The translations under genes were made by a program, and so were the position numbers. Of a stretch of 64,000 bases of DNA, positions 47,721 to 55,606 are shown one piece after another (position 1 is the stretch's first letter; every line of letters begins with the position of its first letter). This DNA is from Sphingomonas sp. TDK1 (lineage in GTDB: Bacteria > Pseudomonadota > Alphaproteobacteria > Sphingomonadales > Sphingomonadaceae): assembly GCF_001650735.1 (NCBI RefSeq), contig NZ_LXVY01000001.1:124001-188000 (forward strand), written 5' to 3'. Under the pieces are notes generated by a model that saw only the letters and a list, made by a program, of their open reading frames with translations, had not been told where the DNA came from and made no database searches.

Positions 47721-47758
47721 AATAAGGGGGAGGCATCCCAGGATGCCTCCCCCTTATT
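47721..47758. terminator. Bidirectional terminator with an 18-bp perfect stem
   Basis: AATAAGGGGGAGGCATCC-CA-GGATGCCTCCCCCTTATT: 18-bp arms, two-base loop. It lies between the convergent SWIB and universal stress protein genes, 35 bases after each. AAT/ATT ends give short T-runs on both strands, so it should stop transcription from both sides. Confidence 0.85.
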
Positions 47759-47796
47759 GATTCCCGGACCAAATGACTCGGCACTCCACGCGCGGA

Positions 47797-48597
47797 TTAG
47801 TGCGCCATCACCAGCGCTACGGGGCTTTCCGCCAGCATGCGCCGCGTGACGCCGCCAAACGCGGCCTCCAGCAAGCGGCTATGGCCGAAGCCGCCCATCA
47901 CCAGATAGGCAGCGCGAACAGCCTCCACCTTGGCCAGAATGGCGCCGGCCACCGTATCGGTTTTCGGAACAGTCTGCACCTCCGGACGGATGCCGTGGCG
48001 AGCGAGATACTCTGCCGCTTCCGTCGCCGACAATCGCAGCGCACCCTCGTCGACAACGAGGATCGTCACCGTTCCCGCATGCTTGAGCAGCGGCACGGCC
48101 GCCTGCAGCGCCGCCTCGGCAGCGCGCGAACCATCCCAGGCAACAACCGCATGGCCGTAGAGATCGAAACCGATCATGCCCTCGGGCACGGCCACGATCG
48201 GCTTGCCGGTTCTCAGGATGGTGTCGCAGATCAGGTCGCGCATGTCAGGATAGGCGATCTTGTCGAGCGCACGGTTGAGCACGACGATATCGGCCAGCGC
48301 TGTCGCGTCCCGCAGGCATTCCCTCGCAAAACCGGTCGCATCCACCCAGTCATAGGGCACATCCTCGGTCTTGAGGCGGCCTTCCATCCGGACGCGATTG
48401 GCGGCCTCGCGGGTCTGTTCGTCCGCCAGAAGCGCAGCGCCGCCACCGAATTCCACATAGTCGCCGACATAGGCCGGCACCATGGCAATATCTACGCAGC
48501 GGAGATGACCTTCCAGACCCCGTGCCAAGTCGAGAGCCGCCTGAAACCGCGCCTCCTGTCCGGCGTCGTCATGCATCAGAACGAGTACATTCTTCAT
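47797..48597 (-). CDS. Universal stress protein
   Basis: A 266-residue protein with two UspA-like halves. The C-terminal half has the nucleotide motif GGFGHSRLLEAAFGGVTRRML (G-2x-G-9x-G-S/T pattern), so it probably binds ATP; the N-terminal half is degenerate. The start at 48597 has GGAGG five bases upstream and is preferred to an ATG 12 bases earlier. The upstream gene is an Fnr-type regulator on the same strand, linking this stress protein to low oxygen in analogy to other bacteria. Confidence 0.88.
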   Translation of the reverse strand: MKNVLVLMHDDAGQEARFQAALDLARGLEGHLRCVDIAMVPAYVGDYVEFGGGAALLADEQTREAANRVRMEGRLKTEDVPYDWVDATGFARECLRDATALADIVVLNRALDKIAYPDMRDLICDTILRTGKPIVAVPEGMIGFDLYGHAVVAWDGSRAAEAALQAAVPLLKHAGTVTILVVDEGALRLSATEAAEYLARHGIRPEVQTVPKTDTVAGAILAKVEAVRAAYLVMGGFGHSRLLEAAFGGVTRRMLAESPVALVMAH

Positions 48598-48640
48598 GGT
48601 CGCCTCCATTTCATCCCGGTCTTCTTTTTGGATGAATGAA

Positions 48641-48661
48641 GGCTAGGACTATAATCTAGCC
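48641..48661. promoter_or_regulatory. Palindrome upstream of the universal stress gene
   Basis: GGCTAG-N9-CTAGCC in the 80-base gap between fnr and usp, with TATAGT on the usp strand inside the spacer as a possible -10. It could be an operator. It does not match the FNR consensus TTGAT-N4-ATCAA. Confidence 0.3.
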
Positions 48662-48677
48662 GGCGACATGCGGTTAG

Positions 48678-49412
48678 TTACGGAGTCTCCGCTGCAAGGG
48701 CGGCGAGTGCCCGATGATCCGCGATCACGAAGCTGCGCAGATCGGGCAGTTCGATCACGCCGTCGCGTTTCATCGCAGTCAACTTGCGACTGACGGTTTC
48801 GATGGTCAGGCCCAGCAGCTCGGCCATTTGCTGGCGCGTTAGCGGCAGCGCTACCGGTGCCCCCGAACTGCAGGTGCCGCGGGCGGCGAACTGCATCAGC
48901 AGGCTCGCAACACGTTCTTCGGCGGACTTGCGTCCCAGCAGCAACATCCAGCGCCGAAGTTGATCCAGCTCGTCATATGCGCGAGTGAGCAGCGCCTGGC
49001 CGATCTCCGGATGCGCCTCGACAAGGGCAGGAAGCGCGGTGCGCGGAAAAACGCAGAGCTCGGTCTCGGTGAGCGCGGTGACGCAGTGGCTCGACGGCCG
49101 CTCGCTGATCGCGCCGACGAAATCAGCGGGGAATGCAAGTCCCAGCATCTGCTCCCGACCGTCCTCCAGAGAGGCGGAGAGCTTCAGAAGGCCGTGATGC
49201 AGGATTCCGACCTGTTCGGCGATGTCGCCCTGCCAGATCAGCACTTCCCCTCGCCGGAGCACACGCTTGCGCCCGATGCGATTCAGCGCCTCCAGCGCCC
49301 CGGCGGATATACCGCCGCACAGCGACGCCATCCGCACGCCGCACGCCGCACAACGCGACGGCAGGCTCCACTCTGCGGCACCAATATCGGGCTGATTTCG
49401 ATCCATGAACAT
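48678..49412 (-). CDS. Fnr-type oxygen-responsive regulator (FnrN class)
   Basis: A 244-residue Crp/Fnr regulator. N-terminal cysteines C21, C24 and C32 (C-x2-C-x7-C) together with Cys110 in the beta-roll match the [4Fe-4S] ligand set of alphaproteobacterial FnrN/FnrL proteins. The HTH recognition helix (LTIETVSRKLTAM) has the E-x2-S-R motif that reads TTGAT half-sites. It should therefore be inactive in air and bind DNA when oxygen falls. The ATG at 49412 has GGAGG five bases upstream. OmpW is divergent from it. Confidence 0.92.
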   Translation of the reverse strand: MFMDRNQPDIGAAEWSLPSRCAACGVRMASLCGGISAGALEALNRIGRKRVLRRGEVLIWQGDIAEQVGILHHGLLKLSASLEDGREQMLGLAFPADFVGAISERPSSHCVTALTETELCVFPRTALPALVEAHPEIGQALLTRAYDELDQLRRWMLLLGRKSAEERVASLLMQFAARGTCSSGAPVALPLTRQQMAELLGLTIETVSRKLTAMKRDGVIELPDLRSFVIADHRALAALAAETP

Positions 49413-49517
49413 GACGGCCTCCACGCGTTGCATGCCGCGCGCGCGCGTCCCTTGTCGTTACGTATAGGTCCGCAGCCGGACAGCTGACCTCCTTGGGAAC
49501 ATTACCTACGCGCAACG

Positions 49518-49531
49518 TTGCGTCCGATCAA
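49518..49531. promoter_or_regulatory. FNR-like box in the fnr/ompW intergenic region
   Basis: TTGCG-TCCG-ATCAA matches 8 of 10 positions of the FNR consensus TTGAT-N4-ATCAA. It is 59 bases before ompW and about 105 before fnr. In E. coli ompW is a known FNR-regulated gene. The match is good by position but imperfect in one half-site. Confidence 0.45.
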
Positions 49532-49590
49532 AAACCTCGTCGTTTCTTGCGAGTACCCGGTGCCTCGTCGAACACGAGGAGAAATGAACC

Positions 49591-50265
49591 ATGCGTACTT
49601 CGCTTTTTGTCGGTCTGGCCGCTGCCGGCCTGCTGGCCTCGACCGCGAGCGCCCAGGCACAGGACAGAGCGGGCATCGCGGCCGGCGACTGGCTGGTCCG
49701 CCTGCGCGGCATCGTCGTCGCCCCCAATGAGTCGTCGAGCGGCATCACGCCCGGCATCCCTACCGGCAAGGTGGGCGTGGGCGATGCAGTAATGCCCGAA
49801 GTCGACTTCACCTACATGGCGACCGACAATATCGGCGCCGAGCTGATCGTCTCGAGTACCCGCCACGACATCCAGGGCCGCGAGGCGATCTCGTCGCTGG
49901 GCAAGGTGGGCCACACCTGGGTGCTCCCGCCGACGCTGACGCTGCAATATCACTTCATGCCCAAAGCGGCGGTGCGCCCCTATGTCGGCGCGGGCATCAA
50001 CTACACCACCTTCTACTCCGCGAAGACGAGCGATTCGTTGAACAAGGCGCTCGGCAAGACCAGCCTCTCGCTCAAGGACAGCGTGGGCTATGCGCTGCAG
50101 GCCGGTGTGGACATCGACCTGAACAAGAAGTTCTTCCTGAATCTCGACGTCAAATACATCGATATGGGCACCACCGCACGCCTCAACACCGGCGGCACGA
50201 TCAACCAGACGAAGGTCGACATCAATCCGCTGGTGTTCGGCTTCGGCGTCGGCACGCGCTTCTGA
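49591..50265 (+). CDS. ompW: OmpW family outer membrane protein
   Basis: A 224-residue small eight-stranded barrel: signal peptide (1-23, ending ASAQAQ), then the OmpW/AlkL pattern WLVRLRGIVVAPNESSS, EVDFTYMATDNIGAEL, PPTLTLQYHF and RPYVGAGINYTTFY, ending NPLVFGFGVGTRF. Members pass hydrophobic compounds across the outer membrane. GAGGAG upstream supports the ATG. An FNR-like box and the divergent Fnr regulator suggest oxygen control. A strong terminator follows. Confidence 0.93.
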   Translation: MRTSLFVGLAAAGLLASTASAQAQDRAGIAAGDWLVRLRGIVVAPNESSSGITPGIPTGKVGVGDAVMPEVDFTYMATDNIGAELIVSSTRHDIQGREAISSLGKVGHTWVLPPTLTLQYHFMPKAAVRPYVGAGINYTTFYSAKTSDSLNKALGKTSLSLKDSVGYALQAGVDIDLNKKFFLNLDVKYIDMGTTARLNTGGTINQTKVDINPLVFGFGVGTRF

Positions 50266-50318
50266 GGGCACATCCCTTCGCTTGTGCATACCTCATCCCG
50301 CAAGCGGGGGATCGACTG

Positions 50319-50354
50319 GGGAGCCGCGCTCTAGGGACGCGGCTCCCTTTCTTT
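50319..50354 (+). terminator. Intrinsic terminator of ompW
   Basis: Ten-bp stem GGGAGCCGCG / CGCGGCTCCC with a 9-base loop, followed by TTTCTTT. Located 54 bases after the ompW stop. Confidence 0.88.
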
Positions 50355-50392
50355 ATGAAGACGCGCGCTGCGCGATCGCGACCGCTGCGAGT

Positions 50393-50469
50393 TGGTGACC
50401 CGGAGAGGATTCGAACCTCCGACCTCTCGATTAGGAATCGCTTGCTCTATCCTGCTGAGCTACCGGGCC
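50393..50469 (-). tRNA. tRNA-Arg (CCU anticodon)
   Basis: A 77-nt tRNA with acceptor GGCCCGG/CCGGGTC (one G-T pair), encoded CCA, D-arm GCTC/GAGC, T-arm with TTCGAAT loop, and anticodon loop TTCCTAA (anticodon CCT). The anticodon stem is AGCGA/TCGAG: the three inner pairs are normal, but the two outer positions are A27-G43 and G28-A42, a tandem purine mismatch. Confidence 0.93.
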
Positions 50470-50503
50470 ACGCCATCGCTCGTATAGGCGTCCAGCGGGC
50501 AAA

Positions 50504-50941
50504 TCAATTGCGCGCCTCGGGTGGAACCACCGGAACCAGCAACGGCGCGACGGGCACGCCTTCGTCGACCAGTGCCTTTGCCTCCGCGAGCGTCGCCTGG
50601 CCGTGGATCGGTGCCTCCGGCGTATCGCCCTGGTGCATCGCCCGGGCCTTCTCCGCAAAAGCATCGCCGACCCATTGTGACGTTTCGAGCTGCTTGGCCT
50701 GGATCTGGGCAAGCGCGGCGAGCGCGGCCTTGAACGCGTCCGGCGAGACCGGCGACTTCTCTGCCACCTGATTCCCTTTGGCGCCCACCGCTGGCGCCAT
50801 CACCGCCTTGCCGACCGAGGCATCGCCGCAGAACGGGCAGGCGATCAGCCCCTGGGCGCGTTGCTCCTCAAACGCATTGCTCGACTTGAACCAGGCCTCG
50901 AAGACATGATCGCCACTACACTTCAGATCGAAGACAATCAC
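50504..50941 (-). CDS. DUF1178 family protein
   Basis: A 145-residue DUF1178 protein. The family start MIVFDLKCSGDHVFEAWFKSS and the zinc-ribbon-like cysteines (Cys8, and CPFC near 36-39) are clear; the C-terminal half is helical. Function unknown. A GTG start at 50941 overlaps the nitrilase stop (GTGA), so it is the last gene of the comF-grxC-nitrilase-DUF1178 run found in many alphaproteobacteria. tRNA-Arg lies just beyond it. Confidence 0.9.
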   Translation of the reverse strand: MIVFDLKCSGDHVFEAWFKSSNAFEEQRAQGLIACPFCGDASVGKAVMAPAVGAKGNQVAEKSPVSPDAFKAALAALAQIQAKQLETSQWVGDAFAEKARAMHQGDTPEAPIHGQATLAEAKALVDEGVPVAPLLVPVVPPEARN

Positions 50942-51762
50942 GCCCGGATCGCCTCCGGGATCACGCGGCGGTGCCGCAGCACGGGCACGCGAGCGCGGAC
51001 ATCCTCGAGCCGGGCTGCATCGATCTCCGCGAAGCCGAGGCCGGCAGGCATCCCCATGTCCAGCAGCACGTCGCCCCAAGGATCGATGGCCAGGCTGTGG
51101 CCATAGGTGGCGCGGCCGTCGGCATGCTCACCGGTCTGGGCGGCAGCCAGAACAAACGCTCCGGCCTCGATCGCCCGCGCACGCAACAGCACGTGCCAGT
51201 GCGCAGCACCGGTCGGGCGGGTGAACGCTGCCGGCACGGCCAGGATCGTCGCGCCGGCGTTGCTCAGTGTGCGGAACAGGTCGGGGAAGCGCAGATCGTA
51301 GCAGATGGCGAGGCCGAGCTTGCCCAGCGGCGTGTCGACGACCACCGGCCCCTCCCCCGCCGTATAGCTGTTCGACTCGCGCCAGCTCTCACCGGTCGGC
51401 AGATCGACGTCGAACAGGTGCATCTTGTCGTAACGCGCGCGGACCTCGCCGGTATCGTCGATGACGAAGGCGCGGTTGGCGAGCTTGCCGTCCTCGCGCA
51501 GCACCGCGAGGCTGCCCAGATGCACCCAGAGTCCGTGCCGAGCCGCCGCGTCACGCACCGCCGCCAGCACCGGATCCTCGGTTTCGGAACGATAGTTCGG
51601 ACGCGCGCGATCACGGTTGCCGTCGAGCAAGCCGGACATTTCCGGGGTGAACACCATCGCCGCGCCCCCAGACTTCGCCTGGGCGATCGCCTCCACCAGC
51701 GTCCGGGCATTGGCGGCGGGGTCGATCCCGCTCGTCATCTGGAGCAGCGCGGCCCGGCTCAT
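50938..51762 (-). CDS. Carbon-nitrogen hydrolase (Nit1/NitA-like amidase)
   Basis: A 274-residue nitrilase-superfamily enzyme. The catalytic triad is Glu41 (TPEMSG), Lys113 (YDKMHLFD) and Cys154 (AICYDLRFP). The sequence around these residues matches the Nit branch, whose members hydrolyse deaminated glutathione. A glutaredoxin gene overlapping its start by 4 bp supports a thiol-repair role. Substrate specificity is inferred from subfamily resemblance. Confidence 0.9.
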   Translation of the reverse strand: MSRAALLQMTSGIDPAANARTLVEAIAQAKSGGAAMVFTPEMSGLLDGNRDRARPNYRSETEDPVLAAVRDAAARHGLWVHLGSLAVLREDGKLANRAFVIDDTGEVRARYDKMHLFDVDLPTGESWRESNSYTAGEGPVVVDTPLGKLGLAICYDLRFPDLFRTLSNAGATILAVPAAFTRPTGAAHWHVLLRARAIEAGAFVLAAAQTGEHADGRATYGHSLAIDPWGDVLLDMGMPAGLGFAEIDAARLEDVRARVPVLRHRRVIPEAIRA

Positions 51763-52016
51763 GCGGCGAGCAGCGGGTCCAATCCGCCCTTGCGATCCAG
51801 CGCAGCCAGATCGTCCGAGCCGCCGATATGCTGGCCGTCGATGAAGATTTGCGGAACGGTGGTGCTACCGGGTGCACGCTCCAGCATCTCGGCGCGCTTC
51901 GGCCCGCCCATGGTGATGTCATACTCCTCGAACGTCGCGCCCTTGGCGGTGAGGAGTTGCTTGGCGCGCGTGCAATAGGGGCAGAACGCCTTGGTGTAGA
52001 TTTCGACCTTTGCCAT
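51759..52016 (-). CDS. grxC: Glutaredoxin 3
   Basis: An 85-residue dithiol glutaredoxin with the CPYC active site at 12-15, the TVPQIFIDG cis-Pro segment and GGSDDLAALD at the glutathione site. It reduces disulfides with glutathione in the cytosol. The start at 52016 has GGAGA upstream; it overlaps the nitrilase gene by 4 bp and follows comF. Confidence 0.96.
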   Translation of the reverse strand: MAKVEIYTKAFCPYCTRAKQLLTAKGATFEEYDITMGGPKRAEMLERAPGSTTVPQIFIDGQHIGGSDDLAALDRKGGLDPLLAA

Positions 52017-52051
52017 AATGTCTCCAGAGGTGTGCGCGAGACCCCCGCTTG

Positions 52052-52783
52052 TCAATCCAGGGTCTCGTCCGCCAGAACACGTGCCCAGCAGATAAGGACA
52101 ACGCGCGACGCGCCGCCGCGTTTGAGCAGCCGGGCGCAGGCATCCCCCGTCGCACCGCTGGTATGGACATCGTCGACCAGCAACACCCTGCGCCCCTGCA
52201 GCCGCGCGCCCGCGCCCGGGGCAAGCGCGAACGCACCGGACACTGCCCGCGCCCGCGCGTTCCGACCCAGACCCTGGAGCTTTGGCGTTGCCTTCACCCG
52301 GCGGAGCAGATCGGCTTCGACTGGTAGCCCGTTCCGCTTCGACACCCCCTGCGCGATCAGCAGCGCCTGATTGAACCCACGCGACCAGAGACGCCAGCGA
52401 TGAAGCGGCACCGGTATCAGTAGGTCCGCATCGTCCGGTACGAGCCGCACCATGGCGCGCGCCATTGTCTCCGCTGCGGCCAACCGGCCGCCATATTTGA
52501 GCTTCAGCGCAAGCTTGCGCGCGACCTCGCCATAACGCACCGCCGCGCGTACCCCGTCGTGCGGCGGCGGATGGGCCAGGCAGTCACCGCAGCGCGCGCC
52601 CTCTCCGCGATCATAGTCGAACGGCATATGGCATCCTGCGCACCAGGGCGGTCCCAGAAATTGCAGGCTCCCCCAACAGCTTGCACAAAAGCGATGATCC
52701 GCCTCGACGATCGCGCCGCAGCCGGGGCAGCGCGGCGGCAGCGCGAGATCGATCAGCCGGAGCAAGGGCGTTCGCGGATCCAC
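52052..52783 (-). CDS. comF: ComF family phosphoribosyltransferase-like protein
   Basis: A 243-residue ComF/GntX protein. Four CxxC pairs (CPGC, CASC, CAGC, CGDC) form zinc ribbons at the N terminus; the phosphoribosyltransferase domain follows, with VLLVDDVHTSGAT binding phosphates. ComF helps DNA uptake in naturally competent bacteria, but many carriers are not known to be competent. The GTG at 52783 with GAGG nearby is preferred; another GTG at 52816 has no ribosome site. First gene of the leftward run. Confidence 0.88.
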   Translation of the reverse strand: MDPRTPLLRLIDLALPPRCPGCGAIVEADHRFCASCWGSLQFLGPPWCAGCHMPFDYDRGEGARCGDCLAHPPPHDGVRAAVRYGEVARKLALKLKYGGRLAAAETMARAMVRLVPDDADLLIPVPLHRWRLWSRGFNQALLIAQGVSKRNGLPVEADLLRRVKATPKLQGLGRNARARAVSGAFALAPGAGARLQGRRVLLVDDVHTSGATGDACARLLKRGGASRVVLICWARVLADETLD

Positions 52784-52825
52784 GCACCTCTTGTTCCAAG
52801 GCCCGCGCCGCTGCACAAGCGCGGC

Positions 52826-53653
52826 GTGTCCGACTCCGAAATCTTCGACCGTGCGCTACGCCGCAAACGCCGCGACCGCGCTGCCCGCAGCTATGAAAGC
52901 TTCCTGCGCGACCACATGCTGGACGGCCTGTACGAACGGCTGGAGGGTGTAAAGCGCACGTTCCGCACGGTCCTCGACCTGGGCAGCGCCGACGGCAGCT
53001 TCGTCTGGCCGGGCGCGACGATCACGCGCCTGGAAGCGGGAGCGGCCTTCGCCGCCGCCTCGGGCGCGATCCACGCAGACGAGGACATGCATCCCTTCCC
53101 CGAAGCGAGTTTCGACCTGGTCATCTCGGCGGGCGTGCTGGACACGGTGAACGACGTGCCGGGCGCCCTCGCCCTTGCCCGCCGCGCGCTCAAGCCGGAC
53201 GGGCTGTTCCTCGGCGCATTCCTTGGCGCAGGAAGCCTCGCGACGCTGCGCGCCTGCCTGCTCGCCGCCGAGTCCGACCGACCGGTCGCGCGCTTCCATC
53301 CGCAGATCGACGTGCGCGCGGCCGGGGACCTGCTGTCGCGCGCGGGCTTCACCCTGCCGGTGGCGGACGTGGAGACGCTGACGGTCCGCTATGGCGGCCT
53401 GGGGGGGCTGATCCGCGATCTGCGCGGCATGGCGGCCACCAACCTGCTGCCCAAGACGCCGCCGCTCCGCCGCGAGACGCTGCTCGGCACTGCGGCCGCC
53501 TTTGCCGAGCGTGCGGATCCGGACGGCCGCACGCCGGAACGCTACTCGATTGTGTACCTGACAGGATGGGCCCCCGACCCCTCGCAGCCCAAGCCCGCTC
53601 GCCCGGGCAGCGCGACGACCTCGCTGGCCGACGCACTCAAGCCGAAGGGCTAG
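52826..53653 (+). CDS. SAM-dependent methyltransferase, NDUFAF5/BioC-like
   Basis: A 275-residue class I methyltransferase. The N-terminal EIFDRALRRKRRDRAA segment matches NDUFAF5-like proteins; the SAM site is VLDLGSADGSFVWPG, with a modified glycine motif, and SAGVLDTVNDVPGAL follows. In mitochondria NDUFAF5 hydroxylates an arginine of complex I; bacterial copies sit next to comF. The GTG at 52826 is the likeliest start but has a weak ribosome site. Divergent from comF. Confidence 0.85.
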   Translation: MSDSEIFDRALRRKRRDRAARSYESFLRDHMLDGLYERLEGVKRTFRTVLDLGSADGSFVWPGATITRLEAGAAFAAASGAIHADEDMHPFPEASFDLVISAGVLDTVNDVPGALALARRALKPDGLFLGAFLGAGSLATLRACLLAAESDRPVARFHPQIDVRAAGDLLSRAGFTLPVADVETLTVRYGGLGGLIRDLRGMAATNLLPKTPPLRRETLLGTAAAFAERADPDGRTPERYSIVYLTGWAPDPSQPKPARPGSATTSLADALKPKG

Positions 53654-53670
53654 GCGGTGGCAGGGCGTCG

Positions 53671-54255
53671 GTGACGAACCAGGACGCCTCGGCCGGCTGG
53701 GACGCGGTTGCCGATCGGTTTGCGGCGCTGCGTTCGGATGTCGGCACCGACATTGTCCTGCGCTGGTCCAGCCAGCTGCCGCGCGGCGGCGCCGTGCTCG
53801 ATATCGGTTGCGGCACCGGCATGCCGATCAGCGCGCGACTGGCGGACAAGGGTTTCGCGTTGTTCGGCATCGACCCCGCACCGCGCATGATCGCGGCCTT
53901 CCGCCGGAACCTGCCCGGGGCCGGCGTTGCGTGCGAGCCGGCGGAAACCAGCAGCTTCTTCGGCCGCCGCTTCGACGGCGTGGTCGCGATCGGCGTGCTC
54001 TTCCTGCTGTCGGAAGCCGCTCAGGCCGCGGTATTTGCCCGTGTCGGCCGCGTACTGCACCCCGGTGGCCACTTCCTGTTCAGCGCACCCCGCGAACGAT
54101 GCGCATGGGAAGACAGCCTTACCGGCCGCCGCTCGCAGTCACTCGGCGAAACCGCCTATGGCGCGCTGCTCGGCTCGACCGGGTTGAAGGTGGTGGGGTG
54201 CCATCTCGACCGCGGGAACAATCATTATTTTGAAGCCGTGGCGCCTGAGGGTTAG
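53671..54255 (+). CDS. Class I SAM-dependent methyltransferase
   Basis: A 194-residue methyltransferase with a full SAM motif (VLDIGCGTGMPIS near 44-56), the acidic FGIDPAPRM loop and the GVVAIGVLFLLSEAA helix after motif II. It begins 17 bp after the previous methyltransferase on the same strand, with a GTG start preceded by AGGG. The substrate is unknown: no DNA or quinone signature is present. Confidence 0.85.
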   Translation: MTNQDASAGWDAVADRFAALRSDVGTDIVLRWSSQLPRGGAVLDIGCGTGMPISARLADKGFALFGIDPAPRMIAAFRRNLPGAGVACEPAETSSFFGRRFDGVVAIGVLFLLSEAAQAAVFARVGRVLHPGGHFLFSAPRERCAWEDSLTGRRSQSLGETAYGALLGSTGLKVVGCHLDRGNNHYFEAVAPEG

Positions 54256-54303
54256 AGACTGCGCCACCTGATCCGCGCCTGTGCAACAGCTAGCATGCTG
54301 CGC

Positions 54304-54525
54304 TCAGCCAGGCACGCTACCGCAATCATAGTCGACCCGGTCGACCTCGCGTCCGCTCCGGATGGCATCGTTGAAGATGCGATGGTCGTGCGGCACCTCG
54401 ACGTCTACCTCCTGCCCAACGAACTTCATGCGGATCGTGCGGCGGCGATGGTCCCAATGGAAGAATGCCTCCTCGAACGGCTCGAACAGATAGCAGTCCC
54501 GGTCCTGGAAGCGGTCACCCTTCAT
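54304..54525 (-). CDS. Small conserved-looking protein, unknown function
   Basis: A 73-residue protein (MKGDRFQDRDCYLFEPFEE...) with balanced composition, aromatic residues and a His/Asp-rich end. AGGA lies five bases before the second ATG (54525). No membrane segment or known motif. It lies 24 bp after mutT on the same strand and may share its transcript. Confidence 0.6.
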   Translation of the reverse strand: MKGDRFQDRDCYLFEPFEEAFFHWDHRRRTIRMKFVGQEVDVEVPHDHRIFNDAIRSGREVDRVDYDCGSVPG

Positions 54526-54552
54526 CATCGTCCTGACTCAGACCCCGATATT

Positions 54553-54957
54553 TCAAAGCGTTCCGGTCCCAAGCAACGGCGCCAGTATCTCAAGAAACGG
54601 CAGATCCGCTGGCGGCATCGGCAACGCGCGCAGTATGGCCATGTCGGCCCAGGCGAGGGCACTGGCATGGCGCGCTTGCGGCACGCCTTCCCAATGATCC
54701 AGTCGGTAGAGCAGCAACACGAGGTGCCGGTCGGCCAGCGGCTCGCTTGCGAAGACGAGCGGGGTCAGCGCGGCCGGATCCACCGTCACGCCCAGTTCCT
54801 CCTCCAGTTCGCGGGCCAGCGCTGCCTCCGGGCTCTCGCCCGCTTCAATCTTGCCGCCGGGAAATTCCCAAAGTCCCGCAAGCGCGGTGCCCTCGGGGCG
54901 TTGCTGCACCAGCACCCTGCCCCCGTCGATCATCGCCGCGGCCACCACCAGCAGCAT
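54553..54957 (-). CDS. mutT: MutT-like Nudix hydrolase
   Basis: A 134-residue Nudix enzyme with the intact box GGKIEAGESPEAALARELEEELG (positions about 33-55). The WEFPGGKIE context matches the MutT clade that removes 8-oxo-dGTP. The start at 54957 (MLLVVAAAMID) agrees with MutT lengths; an in-frame ATG 18 bases earlier is possible. The small gene downstream may be co-transcribed. Confidence 0.88.
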   Translation of the reverse strand: MLLVVAAAMIDGGRVLVQQRPEGTALAGLWEFPGGKIEAGESPEAALARELEEELGVTVDPAALTPLVFASEPLADRHLVLLLYRLDHWEGVPQARHASALAWADMAILRALPMPPADLPFLEILAPLLGTGTL

Positions 54958-55051
54958 CGGCCCTGCCTCGCGCATCACCTTGCCTCGCTAATCACTTCGA
55001 AACCAAATCCTGCAATGGTTCCGGTGATTTCCTGAACGAGATGGATTGAGG

Positions 55052-55237
55052 ATGCGAGCCCTGATTCACACCCTGCGCGCGCTGGTCCTTTCCGAACGCG
55101 GCGCCACTGCCGTGGAATATGGCCTCATCATTTCCCTGATCGTGCTCGCCATGGTCGCGGCGCTCGGCAATTTCGGCAACGCCACCGGCGGCATGTGGAA
55201 CAACGTGTCGCAAAAGGTCCAGCACGCAGGCGAATGA
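55052..55237 (+). CDS. Flp/Fap-type pilin
   Basis: A 61-residue Flp pilin. Type IVb prepilin processing site RG-ATAVEYGLI has the cleavage after Gly with Glu at +5 and Tyr at +6. One hydrophobic helix follows. It is shorter at the C terminus and more divergent than the two paralogues downstream. A GAGG abuts the ATG. No tad/cpa assembly genes lie in the window. Confidence 0.85.
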   Translation: MRALIHTLRALVLSERGATAVEYGLIISLIVLAMVAALGNFGNATGGMWNNVSQKVQHAGE

Positions 55238-55244
55238 GCCGCGG

Positions 55245-55282
55245 TAACCTTTCCCTAACCGTCTGATTTAGGCCGTCCTTAA
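55245..55282. promoter_or_regulatory. Two CtrA-like boxes upstream of the second Flp pilin gene
   Basis: GTAA-N7-CTAA (55245-55259) and TTAG-N7-TTAA (55268-55282) match 6 and 7 of 8 bases of the CtrA site TTAA-N7-TTAA. Both lie 80-120 bases before the pilin ATG at 55365. In Caulobacter pilA is controlled by CtrA, so these fit a cell-cycle promoter. Confidence 0.45.
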
Positions 55283-55364
55283 CGCCTCTCGCATAGGGTC
55301 GCAGGGCCTTGCCGGATCTCTCGGCAGGCCGGTGTTTGAAGTTACTGGGACGATGGAGACGGGT

Positions 55365-55526
55365 ATGAAGAAGATTCGCAATTTCCTGAAGAATTCCAAG
55401 GGCGCAACGGCGATCGAATATGGTCTGATCGCCGCGCTGATCGCCGTAGCCGCGATCGCCGCCATGCAGGGCCTGGGCAACAAGCTGGGCACCACGTTCA
55501 ACGCCGTTGCCGGCAACATGCACTAA
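55365..55526 (+). CDS. Flp/Fap-type pilin
   Basis: A 53-residue pilin: KGATAIEYGLIAALIAVAAIAAM gives the cleavage site and helix, with a GLGNKLGTTFNAVAGNMH tail. GGAG upstream supports the ATG at 55365; an ATG 12 bases earlier lacks a ribosome site. It is nearly identical to the next pilin over the processed region, pointing to a recent tandem duplication. Confidence 0.88.
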   Translation: MKKIRNFLKNSKGATAIEYGLIAALIAVAAIAAMQGLGNKLGTTFNAVAGNMH

Positions 55527-55606
55527 GCGTTCATCTTTCGCTGGTATTGGGGATGGCGGCGCTGCCGGGCATTGCCATCCCCCGGTATCAGGAAGGATAC
55601 GCTGCC

